This document shows, piece after piece, positions 57,973-64,000 of a DNA stretch of 64,000 nt; position 1 is the stretch's first letter; every line of letters starts with the position of its first letter. Origin of the DNA: Nitratireductor luteus (GTDB lineage: Bacteria; Pseudomonadota; Alphaproteobacteria; Rhizobiales; Rhizobiaceae). A program made the translations under genes and the position numbers. A model generated the notes under the pieces. That model made no database searches and had not been told where the DNA came from. It was given only the letters and a program-made list of their open reading frames with translations. The DNA is taken from positions 1 to 64,000 of the forward strand of contig NZ_JAOANW010000007.1 in assembly GCF_026162365.1 (NCBI RefSeq), given 5' to 3'.

Positions 57973-58701
57973 TCAGATGGTGCCCTCTGCGAAGTCTGTC
58001 GGCCCATAGTCAACTGACCGCTGCAACTGCAATAGGAGCGGCTGCGCTCGAAAATTGCCCAGCGAGACTGTTATTTCCAACTGGCAAGGCTTGCTCCAAT
58101 TTTCCGGTCCTGACCAGCCAATGCTTCGATCATTGTCGAAGCTAAACAACCCAATCGCCGCAAGTCGCGAGAGGCTTGTCGCGAGGGCGGGCTCGCCAAC
58201 CGGAAAATCACTGGCCTTGAGCCGGATCGGGTCCTTTCTCGGCTCGGCAAGGTCTTCGTATGAAAGCCGCCGAAGCACCGGCAGGTCCTCCGGCTCAAGA
58301 TGTTTGATAACTTCTATAAGCTGACGGCTAATACCAATATCGGTCTTTGACGGGTTCATGGCACTTGCGATGTAGGTCGCCCATATGTCTTGGAGACCCT
58401 CATCGGACTCGAGAGAAATCGCCTCAAGCAACGACAGGTAATTGCGCTCTCCGATCGGACGGAAGTCTCGATCCACCCCCAATTCCTCAAGACGGTTTCG
58501 CGTCTTCACTTCGATGGCTGCGCGGTTGCGGATATAGAGTCCCGCCGCCCAATCCTCAGCGGTCATTGCAAGAAACTTGATCGCCCCGTGAAAGGTACCC
58601 GTGAGATAGCTTCCCGCACTTGCTGCGGCTTCGATGCCTTTCTGCCCGAACTTCGCTGTCTCCTGGGCAGCCTTTGCTTCCTCATCACTCAATATCGGCA
58701 T
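57973..58701 (-). CDS. DUF4393 (Abi-alpha-like) protein
   Basis: 242 residues from the ATG at 58701. The N-terminal part is helical and amphipathic with a glycine/alanine-rich, weakly hydrophobic segment (about 22-45). The middle carries the family signature: RFRPI-type sequence DRDFRPIGERNYLSLLEAIS, then ESDEGLQDIWATYIASAMNP and LIEVIKHLEPEDLPVLRRLS (about 80-150). DUF4393 was described as Abi-alpha, linked to abortive phage infection, but a mechanism has not been shown. The C-terminal 90 residues look like a small wHTH-like or beta region (LSRLAAIGLFSFD). It lies in accessory DNA next to an integrase scar. Confidence 0.72.
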   Translation of the reverse strand: MPILSDEEAKAAQETAKFGQKGIEAAASAGSYLTGTFHGAIKFLAMTAEDWAAGLYIRNRAAIEVKTRNRLEELGVDRDFRPIGERNYLSLLEAISLESDEGLQDIWATYIASAMNPSKTDIGISRQLIEVIKHLEPEDLPVLRRLSYEDLAEPRKDPIRLKASDFPVGEPALATSLSRLAAIGLFSFDNDRSIGWSGPENWSKPCQLEITVSLGNFRAQPLLLQLQRSVDYGPTDFAEGTI

Positions 58702-58769
58702 CACTGCACCCCGCCTGCTTAACAGTTAACTACTCCGAATCCGACCTCCTCGGCAAATAGGACGGGTTG

Positions 58770-59516
58770 CTAGTCACACTCGATAGTCGCGAGTTCCTTT
58801 GGATGCCCGATGAAGAAGGTCTCTCCGACCACATGCCGTTTTTGAGGGTCAGCAACGTCGAGGATTTTCGCCGTGGTCACTAAGTTACGTGCATCCTTCG
58901 GAATACCGAACGCGTTCGTCTTCACCTCGCGCGTTTCGCCCGGCTCGATGCCGCCACGGACATCCATCCCGAAGTTCTCATTGACCCATGGCACGCTCCG
59001 TTCCTGCGAGCGCACCGTGTAAGCGACATGCACGAACGAAATCGCCCAAGGGAGGCCATTGCTAATCTTCACGGCGATGTAGTCGCTCATGTCGGTGCGC
59101 TCGATACGCGCATCCTCGATCTCCAACTTCGCATCGAGGCAGTCGCGGCGAGATGTGTGGTCCTCATCCTTATGAGAAGCCGACGCCAGCAATTCCCGCC
59201 CGCGTTTCAAAATCTCTTCTTTGGTCACGCCATCCATGGTGGTGTGTGAGGCCTCGACGGCTGGCCCCATGAATGCCATCAAGGCGAGGCCTTCGGCTCC
59301 GGCCGCAGGGGGATAACGAGTAATAATGAGATTGAGGAGACCCTTCTGGAACGCCTCCTTGTCCGGTTCTGGAACGGCGTCGGCCATTGTCTTGACAGAT
59401 CGAGAAAAGGTCTCCTTCGACGTTCCATCTATTTCCATACTATCGGCCAGAGCTAGGCTGATCCCGAGCAGCGCCCCCGCCGCGAGGGTAATAGCCCTCG
59501 TGAGGATATGTCTCAT
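58770..59516 (-). CDS. Secreted protein, DUF6694-like N-terminal part
   Basis: 248 residues from the ATG at 59516, chosen for the GGGGG ribosome site five bases upstream. A signal peptide (MRHILTRAITLAAGALLGIS to ALA) precedes a helical domain IDGTSKETFSRSVKTM ... FMGPAVEASHTTMDGVTKEE, which resembles DUF6694 lipoproteins (ldGssxeafexSlxkm; Dgkt-xEI). There is no lipobox Cys. The C-terminal half is a beta-rich domain with YIAVKISNGLPWAISFVHVAYTV and GIEPGETREV, like an FxLYD/immunoglobulin-type fold. Function unknown. The low-GC codon use differs from the core genome. Confidence 0.65.
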   Translation of the reverse strand: MRHILTRAITLAAGALLGISLALADSMEIDGTSKETFSRSVKTMADAVPEPDKEAFQKGLLNLIITRYPPAAGAEGLALMAFMGPAVEASHTTMDGVTKEEILKRGRELLASASHKDEDHTSRRDCLDAKLEIEDARIERTDMSDYIAVKISNGLPWAISFVHVAYTVRSQERSVPWVNENFGMDVRGGIEPGETREVKTNAFGIPKDARNLVTTAKILDVADPQKRHVVGETFFIGHPKELATIECD

Positions 59517-59672
59517 TAATGCCCCCATTTTAAGCCCGTGAGCATTCTGGAGATTTGGGGCAATCAGTCAACTTCGAACTTCGAAAGGGGCGGATGCCAC
59601 CTATTGGTGACAAACTCAATTTGCGGTGAGTTGAGATGCGGTGCAGGGCGGTTACAGCGTTCGCCGTCAACG

Positions 59673-59694
59673 AACTTGGTATAAACTTGGTATA
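59673..59694. repeat. Tandem direct repeat (AACTTGGTATA)x2
   Basis: Two adjacent identical 11-base units lie about 80 bases to the left of the tRNA fragment. They are candidate integrase arm-binding or excision-factor sites of the element, or promoter-like sequence (TATAA). Only two units are present. Confidence 0.4.
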
Positions 59695-59772
59695 AGAGCC
59701 GAAATCACAAAAGCAGAGGCCGTTCCGGCGTTTCCGTTGTTTCAATTTCCCTTTAGTTTTCAAGTGCTTGAA

Positions 59773-59817
59773 TGGTGATCCCGGCAGGATTCGAACCTGC
59801 GACCCTCAGATTAGGAA
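59773..59817 (-). mobile_element. Attachment-site scar: 3' half of a tRNA-Arg(CCU) gene
   Basis: Read on the minus strand this is TTCCTAA (anticodon loop, CCT), half of the anticodon stem, the variable loop, an intact T-arm GCAGG-TTCGAAT-CCTGC, the 3' acceptor strand CGGGATC, A and CCA. The sequence 5' of the anticodon loop does not match a tRNA, so the gene half is a duplicated att core produced by integration. The integrase gene ends 88 bases to the right. The complete tRNA should lie at the other end of the element, right of 64000. Confidence 0.8.
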
Positions 59818-59904
59818 GCTTATTGTCGCTTGTCTATTTATCACGTAATTACAGAATCTTAGCGTAAGCAATAGGCCAATATGTGCCGTTTTGTGCCGCC
59901 TAAA

Positions 59905-61164
59905 TCACGCCCCCAGCAACGCCCTCTCCGCATTTGCAAGCTCTTCCGCATCATCACCGCGCGGGAACAGATGCCCATAAACGTCCATCGTCATCGTAAC
60001 GCTGCTGTGGCCTAGCCGATCTTGCACGATCTTCGGATTGAGGCCGAGGCCGCCTTGCTCAGGGCGGTTGATGAGCCACGAGGCATAGAAATGGCGGAGG
60101 GAATGGAAGCCCGTATATTTCGCAGTTATCACCGGCTTGCCCTTCTTATCGAGCACCGGCTTTCCGTCGCTATCGAGCTTCGGCAGTGAAACCCCGGCTT
60201 TAACCTGCGCAGGCATGAAACCGCGCTTGAGGATGTTGCCGAGATTTTCGACGTTGCCGCTGCCATTGGGAAAGACCAGATGGCTATCCTTGGCCTCTTC
60301 GCGAAGGCGTTTGCCGTCCTCATCGACTTCGCCCGTCAGTGGGCGGGGATAGATCAGCTTCCATTCCCGAAGCGTATTCACGACGATCGGCGTAAGCGGG
60401 ATTGTCCGATGTCCGGCCTTGGATTTGGGCGGGCCGAATTCTCCGAAGCGATCCGCGCGCCGCGTCACGTGGATGCACCTGGCTTCAAGATCAACGTCCG
60501 CCCAGCACAAGCCGCGAAGCTCCGATGCACGCATTCCGGTAAATATTGCTGTGAGGAGCAAGGGACGCCAACGGCCTTGCTGCACATCCCCAAGCGCGGC
60601 GATCAGAGCCCGGATTTCATCGGGTGTCGGAATGTCCGTGCCGACCCTCAAGGGGGCCTTGTCCCGTCCGCTCGAAGTACGCTCCCGAAGCTTGACGGCA
60701 TTCTGACTGCAAAGGCCGTGGCGCTGGGCATGGCTCACGATGCTCGAAAGCGAAACCATCACTTTGTTGACCATGGACGGCGAAACGCCCTTCTCACGCA
60801 AGCGGTCTTCGAAGTTGGCGACGGCTGGAGCGCCTAGCTTTGTGAGCTTCGTACCGCCGATCAGCGGCTTGATATGTAGGTCTAGGTGCTGGGTGTATTG
60901 GAGAAGCGTAGCACGCTCTGCGCCGCGTGCCTTGACGCGCCCTAGCCAGAGATCGCCCGCCTCGGCTACAGTGACTGTCGAGCTTTCAGCGACATGGGTT
61001 CCCTGCTGCACTTCGTGCCGGACGGTTGTTTCAAAGCTGTCGGCTTCTTTTTTTGACTTGAAAAGCTTGCGCTGCCGATTGCCCTGCTGATCCACATAGT
61101 TGACTTGCCAGCCGGTTTGCAGACCGGTCTTGGTCTTCCATGTGCGCTTTCGAACCGTGGACAT
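59905..61164 (-). CDS. int: Tyrosine recombinase (phage-type integrase)
   Basis: 419 residues. An Arm DNA-binding-like N-terminus (WQVNYVDQQGNRQRKLFKSK), a SAM-like core-binding domain (about 70-165) and the catalytic domain follow. Active-site residues are visible: Arg in FTGMRASELRGLCW, His-x-x-Arg in HSLRHFYASW, Gly-His in DRLGHSSVTMTM and the nucleophile Tyr in DVYGHLF. An insert of about 70 residues with DSDGKPVLDKKGKP sits before the HxxR box. Lying next to a tRNA-Arg fragment, it is expected to insert and excise the element. The downstream end faces the att scar. Confidence 0.96.
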   Translation of the reverse strand: MSTVRKRTWKTKTGLQTGWQVNYVDQQGNRQRKLFKSKKEADSFETTVRHEVQQGTHVAESSTVTVAEAGDLWLGRVKARGAERATLLQYTQHLDLHIKPLIGGTKLTKLGAPAVANFEDRLREKGVSPSMVNKVMVSLSSIVSHAQRHGLCSQNAVKLRERTSSGRDKAPLRVGTDIPTPDEIRALIAALGDVQQGRWRPLLLTAIFTGMRASELRGLCWADVDLEARCIHVTRRADRFGEFGPPKSKAGHRTIPLTPIVVNTLREWKLIYPRPLTGEVDEDGKRLREEAKDSHLVFPNGSGNVENLGNILKRGFMPAQVKAGVSLPKLDSDGKPVLDKKGKPVITAKYTGFHSLRHFYASWLINRPEQGGLGLNPKIVQDRLGHSSVTMTMDVYGHLFPRGDDAEELANAERALLGA

Positions 61165-61340
61165 TCTTCCTGCTCCCTATCTTAGCCGCATGTGCCGCTC
61201 GGCAACTATGTGCCGCCAATTCTGATAGTCTACAGGAGGTTGAGAGAGGTGCCTACTGGGAAAAGTCACCTATATTCCTCATCCGGGGAGTCGTGGACGG
61301 GGTATGCCCTGTCAAAGACGCAGGTATCGGCCATATATTC

Positions 61341-62096
61341 CTAAGCTGAAAATTCCTCGAAGACATTCAGCAGCAACGTTTCAAGGTGACTTGCCACCAT
61401 ATTTGGCCCAACTTTAAGGCTGTTTGGATGACCACAGCCATTTCGCAACTTCAAAGCTTTTAAAAGCTCTTCTTTCCTATTTTTTCCAATGACACCGATG
61501 GCTGCAATTCGGTTGAAAAAGTCCTCCTCCTTCATGCGACCAAGGCCATCTTCATCAACCGCATTTTTCCACTTTGCATCCACCTTCTTGGCTTCGGCAT
61601 TAAAGGCTGCGAGATGGTTGGCGACAACTTGGCGATGGAGCACATCAACAGCAGCTATCCACGACATAACAATGGCGGATCGATACAACTGAGCCTCATG
61701 GCATTTGATCGCTTCTTCCGCAAAAGCTCGTGTTGTCGGATTGGTGATTTTCTCCAGGTGAGCGCGTAAATCGGCTGCTACTTGCACAGACGCAGGGCTT
61801 AGGTTGGTCACGCCGAGATTCCGCAGATAGCTTTTCCCAGATTCAGTTAATTCCCAGCCATCCGGGACGCGAATTGCAAGGCCCTTACTACCGCCCAAAA
61901 TTCCTGAGAGATTCCAGCCTCTGGGAATTCTCAGCCCGGCTGTGGCAGCGCGATTGCGAATTTCAGTAAGGTTAGTGGGACTGTCGAACGTTGCTAAGAT
62001 CAGGAGTAGCTTAACCAAGCGCCCTAAATCACGATGGAGCCACTCCTTCAAGTCATTCGGCTTAAGCAAGTGCGATTTCCAATTTGCTATGCTCAT
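61341..62096 (-). CDS. HEPN-domain protein with N-terminal winged helix (candidate RNase effector)
   Basis: 251 residues. The N-terminal 90 residues look like a wHTH (LVKLLLILATFDSPTNLTEI, then GWELTESGKSYLRNLGV). The C-terminal 140 residues are all-helical, with a HEPN-like core: EEAIKCHEAQLYRSAIVMSW and the RNase signature R-x4-H in LRNGCGHPNSLKVGP (about 218-225). HEPN proteins with Rx4-6H are RNases in toxin-antitoxin and phage-defence systems. The gene overlaps its upstream partner by 35 bases, so translation is coupled. No family name is known to me; effector function is an inference. Confidence 0.68.
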   Translation of the reverse strand: MSIANWKSHLLKPNDLKEWLHRDLGRLVKLLLILATFDSPTNLTEIRNRAATAGLRIPRGWNLSGILGGSKGLAIRVPDGWELTESGKSYLRNLGVTNLSPASVQVAADLRAHLEKITNPTTRAFAEEAIKCHEAQLYRSAIVMSWIAAVDVLHRQVVANHLAAFNAEAKKVDAKWKNAVDEDGLGRMKEEDFFNRIAAIGVIGKNRKEELLKALKLRNGCGHPNSLKVGPNMVASHLETLLLNVFEEFSA

Positions 62097-62568
62097 CTGA
62101 TGTTAGAGAATATTCGTCCGCTCCAATTTGGTTGAACTTGGTTCCCACCAAAGCCTTTAAGGCCTTAGTTAAATTACTGGCCATATTGGCTGAATAATAT
62201 TTTGTTGCTGCTCTCATCGTCGCCAAAAGCTCCTGGCGTGAGAATGTATCCTTACCGTCCATCAGTTGAAGATAAGCCGCAGCGGCCACGGCGACTTGTG
62301 ATGCCGTTTTCGCACTTAGCTTGGCCGCAATGCTGTTGACATGCAGTTTGCTTGCATTCGTCGCCTTTGCCGCCGCCGGAGGCGCATCCTCGCTTCCCCC
62401 ATCCACATCTTCCGCTACGGATGATCCTTCAACTGATGCTAGTGACGGAACGGTAAACAGCGTTTCAATGTGCGAGAACAAGTCCTTGATGTCACTGATT
62501 GAAAGTTCAGTCTCGCCCTCATACTCAAATTCTACACGCCCTGCCTTGATGCGAACTTTTGCCGACAT
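62062..62568 (-). CDS. Partner protein of the HEPN gene: small beta domain plus wHTH-like C-terminus
   Basis: 168 residues; GGGGA sits nine bases before the ATG at 62568. The N-terminal 40 residues (KVRIKAGRVEFEYEGETELS, then IKDLFSHIETLF) form a short beta unit with an amphipathic helix, a pattern I have met at the front of several prokaryotic proteins of unknown role. An Ala/Asp/Ser-rich linker follows, then a helical domain (about 85-165: AYLQLMDGKDTFSRQELLAT, NLTKALKALVGTKFNQIG and DEYSLTSDEHSKLEIAL) resembling a winged helix. It could be the regulator or antitoxin of the downstream HEPN protein. Unrecognised family. Confidence 0.6.
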   Translation of the reverse strand: MSAKVRIKAGRVEFEYEGETELSISDIKDLFSHIETLFTVPSLASVEGSSVAEDVDGGSEDAPPAAAKATNASKLHVNSIAAKLSAKTASQVAVAAAAYLQLMDGKDTFSRQELLATMRAATKYYSANMASNLTKALKALVGTKFNQIGADEYSLTSDEHSKLEIALA

Positions 62569-62597
62569 TGCCCAATCCCCAATGAATCAATCAAGGA

Positions 62598-62625
62598 AAG
62601 CTACCAGACATCGCTCGACAGTCAA
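62598..62625 (-). promoter_or_regulatory. Candidate promoter of the HEPN gene pair
   Basis: On the minus strand TTGACT (62620-62625) is followed after 16 bases by TAGCTT (62598-62603), 30 bases upstream of the ATG at 62568. The -35 is good, the -10 poor. An AT-rich run precedes the -35. Confidence 0.35.
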
Positions 62626-63010
62626 TTTTTATGAACGACTGTTATGGGGGAGCTACAGCCCAGCGGCGCAAGTTCCGAGAAGCAATAGCCCGCTCCCTGC
62701 TGGCTTAAATTTTCCTCAGATTTGCCGGTGTGCCTCCCCCAGAATAGGGTATGCCGGTGCCACACCCCACCCTTGGTTTGGCTGGCTGCGGGGGATGCGC
62801 ATAGGGTATGGGGGCGTTGCTCCGGGGCGGGTTGCTCAACGCCAGCAGACGCACCGCGACCGAAGGTCGAGCGGCACATACTCGGCACATGGACAGAAAT
62901 AGCCTTTGTGGTCAATCCACTAGCCTACGACGCACGGATGCGTAGTCCGCTTGTCAGGCGGGCGGGGATCGTTGCGCAGCGGCGGAGAACGCTAAACCGA
63001 CCGGTTGATA

Positions 63011-63287
63011 GTTGCACGGTTGCGCGGGTTTCAGATTTGCGGGCCGGAGCCCGATTTCTCTACCTGTAGTATGTATATATTATATATAATAAGAATAAAT
63101 ACAACCTCTGATATATTTTTAGTTGCATGGTTGCATGACGGTTGCACGGATAGTTGCACAGTCGTGGTCTCACTCCGGCGTGACCGCGTGAGGGCGGGCA
63201 GGCTCCCGTGCAACCATGCAACCGTGCAACCATCGGCTTAACTCATTGAAATATATAGCGAATATAGTTGCACGGGCCTCACGCAAC
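63011..63287. repeat. Iteron array GTTGCAYGG (at least 11 copies, both orientations) with an AT-rich core
   Basis: Direct copies (some with one or two changes) begin at 63011, 63019, 63122, 63130, 63141, 63153 and 63267; inverted copies (CCRTGCAAC) lie at 63206, 63214, 63222 and 63279. Several are overlapping at an 8-base period. An AT-rich block at 63066-63121 (mostly A/T, with TATATATTATATATAATAA) separates the first pair from the rest. This layout resembles an iteron-controlled replication origin with a DNA-unwinding element, or a large operator array. Confidence 0.7.
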
Positions 63288-63526
63288 TATCAACTTACGG
63301 TTGTCAACGATGCCGATGCACAACCTGCAAGCAGACCCTCCGAAAGCATCACCCCGACGAGCGCGCAAACAGACACAACCCAAGCCACGAGGATCGTAGA
63401 ACGTCCGGCTCTCGGCACATTCTCGGCTTCTCATGCATGTTTCGCATGCGGCTCTTGCGGCTCAGAGCGCTCACACGCAGCCGCGCCGACACATAGCGCC
63501 GGTCAGCGTTCAGCCGCTAAGCCCGG

Positions 63527-63802
63527 TCACGTCGCAGCATTGCGCCAAGTCGGCACCGCAATATCTTCTCGCCGCACCTTCGGCTCGCGGCCCTGCGCAT
63601 GCATCCGCTCAAGCGCCCACTCTCGGATTAAGTCAGGAGTCGTGAAGCATTGGCCGTCCGGCGCATGACCAACGGGAAGCCCATGCTTCTCAACCCAACG
63701 CCTCACAGTCCGTTCGCTGCATCCGAGATACGCGGCAATGCTGCGCATCCCGACAATGAAGTCAGCCGAACCGGCTACCTTGAACTGCTTGCGCTTGGTC
63801 AT
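63527..63802 (-). CDS. Small helix-turn-helix protein (MerR/excisionase/Nu1-like)
   Basis: 91 residues from the ATG at 63802 (MTKRKQFKVAGSADFIVGMR). The HTH is SIAAYLGCSERTVRRWVEKHGLPV followed by a short beta wing (GQCFTTPDLIREWALE), the pattern of the excisionase/MerR-like domain also used in phage terminase small subunits (Nu1). It starts eight bases after the stop of the preceding gene at the window edge, so it is co-transcribed with it. It could be an excision or packaging factor, or a regulator of the element. Confidence 0.75.
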   Translation of the reverse strand: MTKRKQFKVAGSADFIVGMRSIAAYLGCSERTVRRWVEKHGLPVGHAPDGQCFTTPDLIREWALERMHAQGREPKVRREDIAVPTWRNAAT

Positions 63803-63809
63803 GCGCCGT

Positions 63810-64000
63810 TCACCCTCTGCCGAACAGGCTGCCCAGCCGGGGAAGCTGCGGGGGCGTGGTGCCTTGGCCCAAGCCCGGAAGCGGCCCGCTCTGGGCCTGC
63901 CTCTGGAACACCTGATTAGCCGCAGCGAAGTCAGGCCCGGGCGGAAGCTCTGCCTGCTCACCCGCGCCCGCAGCGAAGCCCATCAGGCCCGCGCTCAGGG
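63810..64000 (-). CDS. C-terminal part of an unidentified gene cut by the window edge
   Basis: 63 codons in one open frame ending in TGA at 63810-63812, eight bases before the HTH gene. The sequence is Gly/Ala/Pro/Gln-rich (LSAGLMGFAAGAGEQAELPP ... QVFQRQAQSGPLPGL ... LPRLGSLFGRG). Such tails occur in phage structural and tail-associated proteins and in element-encoded scaffolds, but nothing specific can be said. High GC compared with the gap to its left supports coding. Confidence 0.5.
   Translation of the reverse strand, partial: LSAGLMGFAAGAGEQAELPPGPDFAAANQVFQRQAQSGPLPGLGQGTTPPQLPRLGSLFGRG

Larger units (their letters stand above)
62569..63526. other. Gene-free stretch of the integrative element
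   Basis: Nearly 960 bases contain no supported gene. From 62740 to 62815 a decamer ATAGGGTATG occurs twice. From 63011 to 63287 there is an array of GTTGCAYGG iterons in both orientations around an AT-rich block. From 63300 to 63520 I see only imperfect palindromes, such as GCATG-N5-CATGC at 63434-63448. Open frames here are Cys/Ser/Arg-rich and appear to be shadows of the repeats. Confidence 0.55.

Noticed and set aside
59530-59763. 77-codon Arg/Ser-rich frame left of the tRNA fragment
   Set aside because: It reads through the tandem AACTTGGTATA repeat and has no family pattern; likely non-coding att-flanking sequence.
61140-61349. Small plus-strand frame upstream of the integrase, with AGGAGG before a possible GTG at about 61239
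   Set aside because: The product from the GTG would have about 31 residues without recognisable excisionase features; kept only as a remote possibility.
62622-62915. Minus-strand 97-codon frame in the element gap
   Set aside because: Composition is Cys/His/Ser-rich without family pattern, it runs through the duplicated ATAGGGTATG decamers and has no ribosome site.
63011-63287. Iteron array considered as a CRISPR array
   Set aside because: Units are only 9 bases, partly overlapping, in both orientations and without spacers of constant length.
63216-63668. Plus-strand 150-codon frame over the iterons
   Set aside because: It begins inside the iteron array (MQPCNH is a translation of the repeat), is Ala/Ser/Arg-rich and overlaps the convincing HTH gene on the other strand.

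Overview
The window looks like a chromosomal segment of an alphaproteobacterium of the order Hyphomicrobiales (Rhizobiales), most likely near Phyllobacteriaceae (Mesorhizobium, Chelativorans, Nitratireductor and relatives). The reasons are the high GC content, a DUF4167 gene, the order clpB / DUF4167 / prmC / prfA / ptsP / lysC / ubiG, the order secA / PPIase / argJ / GNAT / mutT, and typical rhizobial intergenic palindromes. No species call is possible from the sequence alone.

About 1-57300 is ordinary core genome. 1-4 kb holds two cell-wall enzymes facing each other (M23 endopeptidase, L,D-transpeptidase); a CtrA-type box precedes the first. 4-14 kb holds clpB with a heat-shock promoter, DUF4167, the release-factor pair prmC/prfA, ptsP and lysC. 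14-20 kb holds an ArsR/SRPBCC pair, ubiG, a nitrilase/glutaredoxin/ComF group, a BioC-like methyltransferase, a lone Flp pilin and acylphosphatase. 20-29 kb has a solitary nuoD, mutT, GNAT, argJ, a periplasmic PPIase and secA. 29-34 kb has a polysaccharide flippase overlapping a CelD-like acetyltransferase, an acyl-CoA synthetase and tRNA-Leu(CAA). 34-42 kb is a mix of membrane and housekeeping genes (YqaA/DedA-like, dsbB, HNH, AlkA, gluQRS, DMT, BrkB, SDR, HIG1, PduO adenosyltransferase, rhomboid). 42-48 kb is an electron-transfer and fatty-acid group (etfBA, 3-hydroxybutyryl-CoA dehydrogenase, GGDEF, FadE-like dehydrogenase). 48-52.5 kb has MliC, tlpA, argH, lptM and lysA. 52.5-57.3 kb is an osmoregulated periplasmic glucan operon opgG-opgH-opgC, in which opgH looks split by a frameshift.

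From about 57.3 kb to the right edge the sequence is accessory: lower GC, long gaps and genes of little known function. A DUF4393 (Abi-alpha) gene and a DUF6694-like secreted protein come first. Then follow the 3' half of a tRNA-Arg(CCU) gene, which is an attachment-site scar, a tyrosine integrase, a two-gene module encoding a HEPN-type protein and a wHTH-type partner, an iteron-rich and AT-rich gene-free stretch that resembles a replication origin, a small HTH protein and a truncated gene. I read this as the left end of an integrative element that continues past 64000.

The best candidates for something undescribed are the overlapping HEPN/wHTH gene pair (61341-62568), the iteron array (63011-63287), the split opgH and the orphan nuoD. 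All functional statements rest on motif reading; no database search was possible.
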